From Paenibacillus ferrarius (GTDB lineage: Bacteria; Bacillota; Bacilli; Paenibacillales; NBRC-103111), in contig NZ_MBTG01000004.1 of assembly GCF_002027705.1 (NCBI RefSeq), positions 1 through 64,000 of the forward strand: a stretch of 64,000 bases of DNA, in the 5' to 3' direction. A program made the translations under genes and the position numbers. The notes below the pieces were generated by a model. It saw only the letters and a list, made by a program, of their open reading frames with translations. It ran no database searches and was not told the DNA's origin. This document shows, one piece after another, positions 27,401 through 35,280 of this stretch (position 1 is the stretch's first letter; every line of letters starts with the position of its first letter).

Positions 27401-27734
27401 TCAAAAAACCAATCAGCGCTATTCTTAGAGAAACCGAAGGATCAAGCATTGATCTGCCGATGACCATCACAACCGTAGCAATGAAAGCGGACGACCCGCC
27501 GCCAATAAACGCTGCCATCAGAATGGCAATTGCTTTGAGATCCAAGATGTGCTTCTCACTGACATGAACCCCGAAAAAAGCTAATGCAACGCCGTATATG
27601 CCGTGCATCAGACCCACAAACAAGCGGTATTTCCATTTCGACATGGCTTTGAATCTAGAATTATAGAAAAGCTGGATCGAAACAAAAATAAAAACAGCCA
27701 ATACCGAAAAGTTGTTAAGCAGGTCTTTGATCAC
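24474..27734 (-). CDS. hybrid sensor histidine kinase with 5TM sensor, two receivers and HPt, 1086 aa
   Basis: The N-terminus carries five to six membrane helices of the LytS-type 5TM sensor class (about residues 5-185). Two PAS domains (about 215-330 and 335-460) precede HisKA with KMSHEIRTPLNGIIGLSQIL and HATPase_c with LCSNAIKF and DSGIGI. A first receiver has YQVLLVEDHP..LLDMEIDD..LIKP; a second has ILLVEDNEINQ and LILMDIHMPVMDG. A C-terminal HPt domain carries ASHTLIGVAGSL. All phospho-residues appear present. The GTG at 27734 is chosen because GGGGAGAGGTGATC precedes it. It has its own promoter and follows a terminator, so it is a separate unit from the che-like operon. Confidence 0.88.
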   Translation of the reverse strand: MIKDLLNNFSVLAVFIFVSIQLFYNSRFKAMSKWKYRLFVGLMHGIYGVALAFFGVHVSEKHILDLKAIAILMAAFIGGGSSAFIATVVMVIGRSMLDPSVSLRIALIGFLIFTGCTLANYYVQNYLKKWSLLVLCPIVVLFVDMVVVYHLPFVDVVMPALLLHLAAGAFASGLIHYFLKSDELRSQIRYFQQELSDILRLQSGFTFKLKKIQNQMVYSMIDGQLLRKLGLDPQDLTDRHVQNIANMPADFSALLLAKYEEAWQGNQVSYETELRGKTVFTTLQPVFEDGHVIEIIGSTTDITAHTEAERRIQESEERYRILVENSQEGILGFTKEGCIRSANPRVSLITHIPANNMLGRRMTEYLPEKEHIRWDFHFQEVVLQGGNIRFEISIPSLEGARRDYRVTLSAYNNAVGELEGIVGTIHEFTEVTMRHAADQANQAKSQFIAKMSHEIRTPLNGIIGLSQILGKTPLSDHQKDYLHKIKASSHTLLRIINDVLDLSKVEAGKLEVERTGFHLDELLKDLSSILAVLSDSRQIELIFNTAAELPNHILGDPLRLKQVLLNLCSNAIKFTSTGYVMLKIEMEPLTSADELHIRFIVEDSGIGISADRLAVIFEPFAQADGSTSREYGGTGLGLTISQHLIELMGGTLEAQSIEGQGSRFHFTLPFQVIELANPDEWDITKEQAPYQVLLVEDHPLMSSALQETLESFALIVSTESSWKGLFERVERLEAGDDRYDAVLLDMEIDDMYGIDTWEALNQSIERKRTMVICFTSPLGKEEMLKLPKASRPDAVLIKPICRLELHQTLDALFHPHRESRRLGQRSVLPASPAVNNKSGRILLVEDNEINQQVARELLAERGYEITIAEHGKAALEKLDDELFDLILMDIHMPVMDGVEATTYIRQLSAYRHLPIIGITANVVKQDHDRYLGLGMNDVISKPFDVNRLLGVIGKWMQPAAAAATKPSQTSGTAFYTSIQAIDWKAALARLEGKEFILIVMLQMFKRNYAGFADQLNDFIRKGDWSAAHRASHTLIGVAGSLSANDLYAAVCALEASLLQQGDFAGCLREVTVEIERISAFIPEEAG

Positions 27735-27761
27735 ACGATCACCTCTCCCCTCTATTTGTTT

Positions 27762-27790
27762 ATTATATGTTGTCGAAAAGTGTCGGTCTA
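27762..27790 (-). promoter_or_regulatory. promoter of the hybrid kinase gene
   Basis: Minus-strand -35 TAGACC (27785-27790), 17-bp spacer, perfect -10 TATAAT (27762-27767), about 28 nt before the GTG start. Confidence 0.6.
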
Positions 27791-27816
27791 TATCGTTTTG
27801 CAGTATAAAGATACAC

Positions 27817-27855
27817 AAAAACGCCGCAGATAAATTTCATATCTCCGTGACGGCG
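27817..27855 (-). terminator. terminator of the che-like operon
   Basis: On the minus strand CGCCG...CGGCG and GAGAT...ATCT pair around an ATGAAATTT loop, followed directly by five T residues. It separates the REC-GGDEF-EAL gene from the hybrid kinase gene. Confidence 0.7.
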
Positions 27856-27864
27856 CTTAGCGGT

Positions 27865-30039
27865 TTATTCATCCATATTCACCTGATTCCCAGCAAACCT
27901 GGCAAAGATATCCGGAACTTGGCTTGCTTCCACCGGACGGCTGTAGAGATAGCCTTGGACCCTATCGCAGTTGAATTCCTGCAGCAGCTGCAAATCGTTC
28001 ACATTCTCTACTCCTTCTGCGATCACAACCAACTTCAAATTCCTGGCAAGCGTAATAATCGTATTAACAATGGCGGCATTCGTTGAATTCGTCGAGATGT
28101 CTTTCACGAAAGATTGATCAATTTTCAGATTGTGAATGGGGAATTCTTTCAAATAACTAAGTGAGCTGTAGCCGGTTCCAAAGTCATCCATGGCAATCTT
28201 TAACCCCATATTCCGAAAGCTATTTAAAGTCGCAATGGCAACTTGTACATCCATAGTCATGCTTTCTGTAATTTCCAGCTCCAAATACTGCGGTTCTAGG
28301 CCTGTCTCCAGAAGAATGCTATGTATCTGGTCTTTGAGTGAATGATCGTAGAATTGTTTAGAAGATAAGTTAACCGCAATCGTTACTTTAGGAAAGCCAA
28401 GCTCTTGCCACATCTTGTTTCTCCGGCACGCTTCTTGCAGCACCCATTTCCCTATCGGAAATATTAATCCCGTTTCCTCTGCAACTGGAATGAATTCCAG
28501 AGGCGATACACGGCCAAGCTCAGGGCTTTCCCATCGAATTAAGCTCTCAAATCCAATAATTTGATTCTCAAGCAAGTTAACCTGAGGCTGATACATCAGA
28601 ATAAACTCGTTTCTCTCGAGCGCTTTCCGCAAATGCTTCTCGATCTTAATTCGACGTTCAATTTTGGCATAAATTTGCGAATTGAAATATTGCACCTGAT
28701 TCCTGCCCGATTCCTTCGCGTAGTCCATCGCTATGTTCGCATAGCGAATCAAGGTTTCCGAGTCCTGATCATCTTGTGGAAATTGACTAATGCCTATCGA
28801 AGGAGTCATATATATTTCGTGTTCCAGAATATGAATGGGTTGGTTAATGCTTCTGACGATAGTCAGAGCAAATCCTTCAAGCTCACTTTCCGATTGGCAT
28901 TTCACTAGCCCTACATATTCATCACTGCCAACCCGGAAGACAGATCGTTCATCAAAAATGACGATATTTCGCAATCTGCGTGCAATCACTTGCAGAATTC
29001 GGTCTCCTGTATCATGACCAAAAGTTTCATTGGCCAGCTTGAAATGATCCAAATTGATGAAAACAACAGCAAAACGTTCCTGCCTTGCCATTGTTTCTTC
29101 CATCCACTTCGTCATGCCATGCCGATTCGGAAGTCCTGTCAGCGGGTCATGATTCATCAAGTAACGGATTCGTTCCTCCATCCTTCTGGACTCTGTGATA
29201 TCGACGGTTAACGATATTATTTCCGTTACAATCCCATTTCGTTTCATCGGACGAAGCACGGTCAAATAATAATAACCATGCCATTCAGTTTCGAAATCAA
29301 TCACCTGCGTAGTCTGCTCCCAGACGTCTTGATAAAAGGGCAGCATATGTGCCGCAAGCTCCGGGGGAAATAGGTCATGCGGCTCCTTCCCCAGCGCCTG
29401 ATCCCTAGTGACCCCAAGCCGATTGAATAAAGAGCCTTGCCACTCTGTATAGCGGAATTGATTCCCTTCTTTGCGGAATTTCTTGAGCAATCCATTTTGC
29501 TGCTTAATTTGCTGCTGCAGCTCATCGTGAAATTGAAGCATGTCGTCTTCCATTTTCAAAAGAAAGGTCAGCATTTCCAAATGATTTTTAATCGACTGCT
29601 CTTTGCCGAGTATGCTTGTTTCATTGCGTAGAAACAGCTTTTTGCGCATAGCGGTCTTGCAGCGGACCAGAAACTCCTGTTCCAGCAGCACATTGCGCGC
29701 CTTCTGGAACAGGGTTTCCTTCTGAAAGAAATCCATAGCCCCAAGCTCAAGCGCTTTAAGCGTTGCATTGGAGCCTTCTTCTGTATAGCTGCTAAGCATA
29801 ATGACTGGCACAGGGTGGAAAGTCATGATTTGCTGCAAAGCTGTTAAACCATCCATCTCAGGCATTTCAATATCGAGAGTTACTAGATCCGGCTGCAGCT
29901 CTACGATTTTATCCAGTGCATTTGCACCGTTAACTGCGAATCCAACGACCGTAAACTGCTCGTCTTTGCCAAAGAGCATGGCGATCATATTCCTCATGAC
30001 GATGGAGTCATCAACGATTAACACACGGAATGTCCTCAT
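27865..30039 (-). CDS. response regulator with CheB-type receiver, PAS, GGDEF and EAL domains, 724 aa
   Basis: The receiver (residues 1-120) reads VLIVDDSIVMRNMI, TLDIEMPEMDG (phospho-Asp 56), IMLSSYTEEG and ALELGAMDFFQK. This is the sequence style of CheB receivers, but no methylesterase domain follows. A coiled coil (about 140-170) and a PAS domain (about 175-285) lead to a GGDEF domain whose active-site motif is degenerate (RVGSDEYVGLV). The EAL domain keeps Glu in FESLIRW plus DDFGTGYSSLSYLKEF and KIDQSFV. The likely output is c-di-GMP hydrolysis, with the GGDEF part regulatory (inference). The ATG at 30039 has GAGG 8 nt upstream and lies 5 nt after the cheA stop. Confidence 0.9.
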   Translation of the reverse strand: MRTFRVLIVDDSIVMRNMIAMLFGKDEQFTVVGFAVNGANALDKIVELQPDLVTLDIEMPEMDGLTALQQIMTFHPVPVIMLSSYTEEGSNATLKALELGAMDFFQKETLFQKARNVLLEQEFLVRCKTAMRKKLFLRNETSILGKEQSIKNHLEMLTFLLKMEDDMLQFHDELQQQIKQQNGLLKKFRKEGNQFRYTEWQGSLFNRLGVTRDQALGKEPHDLFPPELAAHMLPFYQDVWEQTTQVIDFETEWHGYYYLTVLRPMKRNGIVTEIISLTVDITESRRMEERIRYLMNHDPLTGLPNRHGMTKWMEETMARQERFAVVFINLDHFKLANETFGHDTGDRILQVIARRLRNIVIFDERSVFRVGSDEYVGLVKCQSESELEGFALTIVRSINQPIHILEHEIYMTPSIGISQFPQDDQDSETLIRYANIAMDYAKESGRNQVQYFNSQIYAKIERRIKIEKHLRKALERNEFILMYQPQVNLLENQIIGFESLIRWESPELGRVSPLEFIPVAEETGLIFPIGKWVLQEACRRNKMWQELGFPKVTIAVNLSSKQFYDHSLKDQIHSILLETGLEPQYLELEITESMTMDVQVAIATLNSFRNMGLKIAMDDFGTGYSSLSYLKEFPIHNLKIDQSFVKDISTNSTNAAIVNTIITLARNLKLVVIAEGVENVNDLQLLQEFNCDRVQGYLYSRPVEASQVPDIFARFAGNQVNMDE

Positions 30040-30044
30040 ATTTG

Positions 30045-32540
30045 TCACCTCAGCTTCAAGAGCAGACTTTCTCTATCGAAAACTTGAATCAGTCGTTCAT
30101 CCTTTTTGTAGATGCTTCTTATCATGGACAAAGAGGCTTTATTCTGTGCGATATCTTCATCCAGCTCATGTTCATAGACCGTGAGAATTTCCGTTACCGA
30201 GTCCACAGCGATACCTATGGATTGTTCTCCGTCATGTACAATTAAGACACGAGAATAACGAGACGAAGGGTTTGTGGACAATCCCATACGGATGCGCAAG
30301 TCATAAACAAACAGCAGCTCTTCCCGGATCTGAATGATCCCAAGTACATGCGGCTTTGCACCAGCAACCTTCGTAATTGGCGGAATAGCCAGTATTTCCT
30401 GCACATGATCAAGCTGGAAGCCGTACCACTGCGCATCTAACCGGATCGTCACAAGCTCTTTCTTCATCGTGTGCTTCCCTTTCATTGCCCTCTCCTTCGT
30501 GCCAAAGCGCAAATGAGCAGATGTTGATTTCTGCATAATGGCATTGACATCCAGAATAAGGGCAACCAAACCATCGCCCAGTATCGTTGTCCCCGCAATA
30601 AAAGGAACCTGCCCAACGATGTCATCCAGCGATTTGATAACGATTTCTTGGTTCGCAATAAGCTGATCTACAACGAGACAGACACGTTTATCAGCCATGC
30701 CGATCATCAGAATTGACTGCTTCACTTTGCTCTTCTCTAGTTGTCCGCTTTGACCTGGCGATAATAAGTCATTCAAACGCAGTAAGGGTAAGATTTCACC
30801 TCGAACATGGCAAATTTCTTGTCCATGCAGCGTCTGAATTTCTTGTTCGCCATAACGGAAAATTTCAATAATATTCGAAAGCGGAACAGCAATTGTCCGC
30901 TGCTCTTGACGAACAAGCAAAGAACGAATAATCGCAAGGGTAAGCGGAAGCTTGAGGGTGATCGTTGTTCCCCTGCCAATCGCCGTATCAATAGCAATAA
31001 GTCCGTTCAGCTTCTCTATATGCGAGCGAACAATATCCATTCCGACGCCTCGGCCTGATAATTCAGTAACCTGCTCAGCCGTCGACATTCCCGAATGGAA
31101 AATAAGAGAAATCACTTCTTTCTCCGTCATTTGAAGCGATTCTTCTTCACTAATGAAGCCTTTATCCACCGCTTTCTTACGAATTCGCTCCGGATCAATG
31201 CCCCTGCCGTCATCCTTGACCGTAATCACGATTGAATTCTCTTCATGCGCAGCCATCATATGAATATGACCTTTTCGCGGTTTGCCTGCCGCTTCCCTAT
31301 CATCCGGGCTTTCCAACCCATGATCAGCTGCATTGCGGATGATGTGTATCAATGGATCGCTGATTTCTTCAATCAGTGTGCGATCCAATTCCGTCTCTTT
31401 CCCTTCAATCGTCAAAGCGATCTCTTTATTGGCCGTTTGGGACAAATCGCGAATTAATCGAGGAAATCTGCTAAACAGCTGCTCTATCGGAATCATCCGC
31501 GTTTTCATCATGCCATCGCGCATATTGCTCACAGTTTTACCAAGATGATGCGTAATGTCTTCCAACAGCTGAATGTCCGGATCTTGTCTGTACTTTTCTT
31601 GCAAGCGTTTCTTCACTTCCACTAGGCGTGTATTATCAATCAGCAATTCACCGACAAGATTAATGAGATGCTCCAAACGGTGCACATCTACACGTACTGT
31701 ATGGGAAACAGACGCCGCTTCTCTCGGGGCTGAAGCTGCCGGCTTCGCGGGCAGCTTGCCTGAGCTGTCCGCCTCAGCAGCTGCTGGGGGACGAACTTGC
31801 TCTTCAGCTTGCGGTGAGGGCTGGCTGGTAGTGAGCGGCGACACGATAACGTCGGATAACTGTGAAATTCGGTGCATTCTTTCCTGAATCGTACGGCATT
31901 CCTCGTTCGTTGTGAGGATAAATAGGATCGGGCCTGCCAACTCCTCGTCCTGACTTGTTTCCGTGAATGCGGGTTGCGCAGACAACACCGTCCCAAGCGT
32001 TTGAAGTTCATGGAGCACCAAGGTCGCTCGCACAACCTTCATAACCGCTTCGGGTTCTATTGTAATGCGGACAGAGGTTAAATATTGTTCAACTGGTGTG
32101 TTCGGAATTTCCGTATGAGCAAGTGCCTCCAGCTGAGGGATCACAGTCGTTTCTGCTCGTGACGTTTGCTCAAGGATGCGAATCAATTGGTCGACTGACT
32201 GCTCTTCATATACACCTTGCAGAAATAATTCCCGCTGCTGCTTGATGTAATCAACACTTTGAAAGAATACATTCATCAGGCCTGTGCTGACTTGAATCCG
32301 ATCGTTGCGAAGGTGATCAAATATGTTTTCCAAATTGTGCATTAACGCTTTGAGCTTATCGAACCCCATTGCAGCAGATGAGCCCTTGAGCGTATGGGCG
32401 ATGCGGAAAATCGTTTGCATCGTCTCAGGATTACTGCCGTTTTCCTCAAGATCCAGCAAACTCTTATCTAGAAGAAGCAATTGCTCGCTAAGCTCATCCA
32501 GAAACACGCCCATATACATATCAATATGCAAATCACTCAT
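30045..32540 (-). CDS. cheA: CheA-like histidine kinase with an extra C-terminal CheW domain, 831 aa
   Basis: P1 HPt domain with phospho-His 49 (FRIAHTLKGSSAAMGF); a P2-like domain (about 110-230); a Pro/Ala-rich linker. The P3 dimerisation helices (about 275-340) contain LINLVGELLIDNTRL, and the P4 kinase domain has HIIRNAADHGLE and KDDGRGIDPERI. The P5 CheW-like domain runs to about 665. Beyond it the frame continues without a stop into a second complete CheW-like domain (about 695-831, MKKELVTIRLDAQWYGFQLD onward). It overlaps cheW by 8 nt and is followed 5 nt later by the GGDEF-EAL regulator, its presumed phosphate acceptor. Confidence 0.92.
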   Translation of the reverse strand: MSDLHIDMYMGVFLDELSEQLLLLDKSLLDLEENGSNPETMQTIFRIAHTLKGSSAAMGFDKLKALMHNLENIFDHLRNDRIQVSTGLMNVFFQSVDYIKQQRELFLQGVYEEQSVDQLIRILEQTSRAETTVIPQLEALAHTEIPNTPVEQYLTSVRITIEPEAVMKVVRATLVLHELQTLGTVLSAQPAFTETSQDEELAGPILFILTTNEECRTIQERMHRISQLSDVIVSPLTTSQPSPQAEEQVRPPAAAEADSSGKLPAKPAASAPREAASVSHTVRVDVHRLEHLINLVGELLIDNTRLVEVKKRLQEKYRQDPDIQLLEDITHHLGKTVSNMRDGMMKTRMIPIEQLFSRFPRLIRDLSQTANKEIALTIEGKETELDRTLIEEISDPLIHIIRNAADHGLESPDDREAAGKPRKGHIHMMAAHEENSIVITVKDDGRGIDPERIRKKAVDKGFISEEESLQMTEKEVISLIFHSGMSTAEQVTELSGRGVGMDIVRSHIEKLNGLIAIDTAIGRGTTITLKLPLTLAIIRSLLVRQEQRTIAVPLSNIIEIFRYGEQEIQTLHGQEICHVRGEILPLLRLNDLLSPGQSGQLEKSKVKQSILMIGMADKRVCLVVDQLIANQEIVIKSLDDIVGQVPFIAGTTILGDGLVALILDVNAIMQKSTSAHLRFGTKERAMKGKHTMKKELVTIRLDAQWYGFQLDHVQEILAIPPITKVAGAKPHVLGIIQIREELLFVYDLRIRMGLSTNPSSRYSRVLIVHDGEQSIGIAVDSVTEILTVYEHELDEDIAQNKASLSMIRSIYKKDERLIQVFDRESLLLKLR

Positions 32541-32979
32541 GGCCTCTCACCTCCTGTACAAAAAGTTCTTGAACATCCAAAATCCCCACAAACCGATCTT
32601 CACTTTGCCCGATAGCCTGCAAGTACACCCGCCCCTGATGACCGAACTCCTCAGAGACAGGCTTGGTTTCAGCGAAGCGAATAACTCTGCTCACACCGTC
32701 GACAATGAGCCCTACCGTTTTACCCGATAGATTCACGATCATAATGCGGGTTTGTTTCGTATCCGGTTCTGGTCTGAGCTGCAGCATAGATCGCAAGCAA
32801 TAGATGGGAATGATATGGCCTCTCAGGTTAATCACGCCGCGTAAACGATGGTTCGCTCCCGGCAATTCAGTGATTTCATGCATTTTTATAATTTCCTGGA
32901 TATGCATAATGGAGAACGCGTAATATTCCTGCTTAATTTGACATTCTACATATAAGGGGGGAAGTGTCGATGTCGTCAT
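32533..32979 (-). CDS. cheW: CheW-like coupling protein, 148 aa
   Basis: A single CheW domain: LYVECQIKQEYYAFSIMHIQEIIK, the ITELPGANHRLRGVINLRGHIIPIYCL core and VGLIVDGVSRVIRF. It links chemoreceptors to CheA in membrane-associated arrays. GAGGGG lies 6 nt before the ATG. It sits between the receptor gene and cheA, overlapping the latter by 8 nt, so all are translated together. Confidence 0.92.
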   Translation of the reverse strand: MTTSTLPPLYVECQIKQEYYAFSIMHIQEIIKMHEITELPGANHRLRGVINLRGHIIPIYCLRSMLQLRPEPDTKQTRIMIVNLSGKTVGLIVDGVSRVIRFAETKPVSEEFGHQGRVYLQAIGQSEDRFVGILDVQELFVQEVRGHE

Positions 32980-32995
32980 GCATAACCCCTCTCTC

Positions 32996-34567
32996 TCACA
33001 CTTTGAAGTTCGAAACGGACTGGTTCAAATCATCTGCTAAGCGAGCCAGAGATTGCGAGGAGCTGGCTGTTTCTTCTGCTGCTGCAGCTGATTGCTGGCT
33101 GACAGCCGCGATATTCTGAATATAAGTAAGCACTTCCTCGGATTGTGCGGATTGTTCTTCGCTTGCTGCTGCAATTTCGGACACTTGCTGCGCCGTATTC
33201 GCTACCATGTGGACGATATTGTCAAATTGAATGCCTGTCCGCTCGGACAGATCAGCAGCCTCAGATACCGCCTTCACACTCAAATCCGTATTGGTTTGCA
33301 TGCCTTTAATGATGATGGCGATTTGCTTCGTGGCTTCGCCGCTGCGTTCCGCCAGCTTCCTTACTTCCTCCGCAACAACGGCAAACCCTCTGCCCTGTTC
33401 GCCCGCTCTAGCCGCTTCAATCGCTGCGTTAAGGGCCAACAGATTGGTTTGATCCGCGATATCATCAATCACTTCGATGATTTGCCCGATCTTCATTGCA
33501 TCCTGCTCAAGCAAAGACATTTGCTTCGATACATTCCCCATGGAGGTAATCGATGCTTGCACGGCAATGCCGCCTTCTTTGGCGCCATTTCTTGTTTTTT
33601 CAGACATCTCAGCGACGATTTCCGCATTTCTAGCTACAGAATCAATCGCAACCGAAAGCTCTTTGAACAAATGATTCACCGTTTGTGTAGACTCCGCCTG
33701 GTGCATGCTGCCTGTGGCAATCTGCTCAGTCGTTGCCGAAATCTCTTCAGCCGCTGCTGCTACATTCTGGGAGGAAGAGACCGTTTGACCGATTAATGCT
33801 CGTAAATTATCCAGCATTTCGTTGAATGATGACGCCAAGGAACCCAGCTCGTCCTTTGTTTTCACGATCGCTTTGTCGCGCAAATCTCCTGCTGAAGCCT
33901 TCGTAACAACGGACAGCAGCGATTGTACCGTTCTTGAAATACTGCCGGACAGAACAAGTGCAACACTGATTCCAATAATCATCGCAATAACACCCAAAAT
34001 GACAATGGTCAGCGTACCCGTTTTATTTTGCTCAACCGCTGTGTCGACTTCCTTTTTCGCACCCGCTTTATTATAATCAACCCATTTGTCGAATAGTTCA
34101 GTTGCTTGAATACGGTAAGGTCTGATTTGAACTACGATATCAAATGCTTGTTTATCCTCATTTTTGAGTGAATACTGAATAATCGTGTCCGTTTGATCGG
34201 TGTAGGCGTTAATCACTTTTACAATCTGATCATAAATACTTCTTTCTTCCGGAGAATTCACAAGTCCCGCATACTCTTTTAATTCAGCATTTAAATTCTC
34301 TTTGTTCTTGTTTATCGTATTCTGTGCGGAAATGATCGTGTCCGGCTCGGTTTCAAGAATAATTTGATGAATACCCACACGAACTTCTGAAAAGCTGCTT
34401 TTGATCTCATCAATTTTTATAATGCTGGGAAGCCAATTGCTCTGCACATGCATCGCGGAAGTCTGAATCGCATTCATTTTCAGGATAGCCACAAGACCAA
34501 CTGTAAACGTCAGCGCCAATACAATAATAAAGCTAATTAACAATTTCATTTTTATGGTTGCTCTCAT
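32996..34567 (-). CDS. methyl-accepting chemotaxis protein, 523 aa
   Basis: Membrane helix 1 (about residues 8-28), an extracytoplasmic four-helix-bundle sensor (about 35-185), helix 2 (about 188-210), a HAMP domain (about 212-265) and a long signalling coiled coil. The conserved hairpin tip is [37 protein letters not shown]. The C-terminus ends NQSVSNFKV, with no CheR-docking pentapeptide. Its ligand is unknown. It is the only receptor in the operon and so probably its sensory input. Confidence 0.93.
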   Translation of the reverse strand: MRATIKMKLLISFIIVLALTFTVGLVAILKMNAIQTSAMHVQSNWLPSIIKIDEIKSSFSEVRVGIHQIILETEPDTIISAQNTINKNKENLNAELKEYAGLVNSPEERSIYDQIVKVINAYTDQTDTIIQYSLKNEDKQAFDIVVQIRPYRIQATELFDKWVDYNKAGAKKEVDTAVEQNKTGTLTIVILGVIAMIIGISVALVLSGSISRTVQSLLSVVTKASAGDLRDKAIVKTKDELGSLASSFNEMLDNLRALIGQTVSSSQNVAAAAEEISATTEQIATGSMHQAESTQTVNHLFKELSVAIDSVARNAEIVAEMSEKTRNGAKEGGIAVQASITSMGNVSKQMSLLEQDAMKIGQIIEVIDDIADQTNLLALNAAIEAARAGEQGRGFAVVAEEVRKLAERSGEATKQIAIIIKGMQTNTDLSVKAVSEAADLSERTGIQFDNIVHMVANTAQQVSEIAAASEEQSAQSEEVLTYIQNIAAVSQQSAAAAEETASSSQSLARLADDLNQSVSNFKV

Positions 34568-34592
34568 GATTCAAAATCCCCCTATAACGTAA

Positions 34593-34997
34593 TTAAATAA
34601 AATGCATCTGTATGGCAGAGAAAACAAGATCGATGAGTTCTCCCCGGGCCTGATTTAAGAAACCCAAAGAGGTTTGCTGCAGATGCTCAATGGATACGCA
34701 AGCAGACAACAGGATCTTATCGGATAAATAATACATAGACAGCTCATAGGTAGATGAGATATTTTTGACCACATCACTCATATTGGTATTTTTATAAGAC
34801 TCGGGAAGCTCAATCGTATAGATCATGTACAAAGTTTCATCCCGAAAATGAGTGATTTGGAAAATCTCTTTATACGTGGAATTCGCATAGGAATTCCAAC
34901 GGAAACCATATTGATATAACAGATCCTCCTCCCAATGGTGCTCGAATTGTTCGATTAATTCGAGAAATTGCTGGCGATAATAATGCTTCAACTCCAT
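34593..34997 (-). CDS. unknown protein leading the che-like operon, 134 aa
   Basis: No family recognised with certainty. The protein is soluble, acidic and aromatic-rich at the N-terminus (MELKHYYRQQFLELIEQFEH). It alternates strands and helices in a way loosely reminiscent of YbjN or secretion-chaperone-like folds (YTIELPE, then a central helix, then KILLSACV and a long C-terminal helix); that resemblance is weak. GAGAGGTGG precedes the ATG. It is the first gene of the operon, 25 nt before the receptor gene, which suggests a role in sensing or receptor control. Confidence 0.75.
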   Translation of the reverse strand: MELKHYYRQQFLELIEQFEHHWEEDLLYQYGFRWNSYANSTYKEIFQITHFRDETLYMIYTIELPESYKNTNMSDVVKNISSTYELSMYYLSDKILLSACVSIEHLQQTSLGFLNQARGELIDLVFSAIQMHFI

Positions 34998-35061
34998 GAA
35001 TGACCACCTCTCAGTAACTTCATCTTACCTAAAAGTTGTTATTTAAAATCTGTTTTAAGTC

Positions 35062-35101
35062 TTAGCTAAACATTATTTTTCCTAATAATTAGCTAACGCA
35101 A
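35062..35101 (-). promoter_or_regulatory. promoter of the che-like operon with two TTAGCTAA operator-like boxes
   Basis: Minus-strand -35 TTGCGT (35096-35101), 18-bp spacer, -10 AATAAT (35072-35077). The 8-bp palindrome TTAGCTAA occurs twice: at 35089-35096 in the spacer and at 35062-35069 just downstream of the -10 box, 27 bp apart. This is an arrangement expected of a repressor binding cooperatively. No sigma-D-like promoter was recognised. Confidence 0.5.
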
Positions 35102-35185
35102 TCTAACATTTAAACCATACATTTGTTAGGTAACTGCAAGCGGATACATTAGAGACCAAACAACGTAGAGCAGCGCTTTAACGCT

Positions 35186-35233
35186 AAAAAAGACCAAGTT
35201 CAACCCATCAATCGGGTCAAACTTAGCCTTTTT
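35186..35233. terminator. bidirectional terminator
   Basis: Stem AAGTT..ACCC / GGGT..AACTT with flanking A6 and T5 tracts on both sides. It best serves the minus-strand CYTH unit and insulates the che-like operon promoter from it. Confidence 0.75.
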
Positions 35234-35280
35234 GCATTATGTGCGGGACATGTTTATTCATTCATTTAGGATTAGGCTTG

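Noticed and set aside
27865..34997. Ordinary flagellar chemotaxis operon
   Set aside because: No cheY, cheR, cheD, fli or flh genes and no recognisable sigma-D promoter; the only receiver is fused to GGDEF-EAL.
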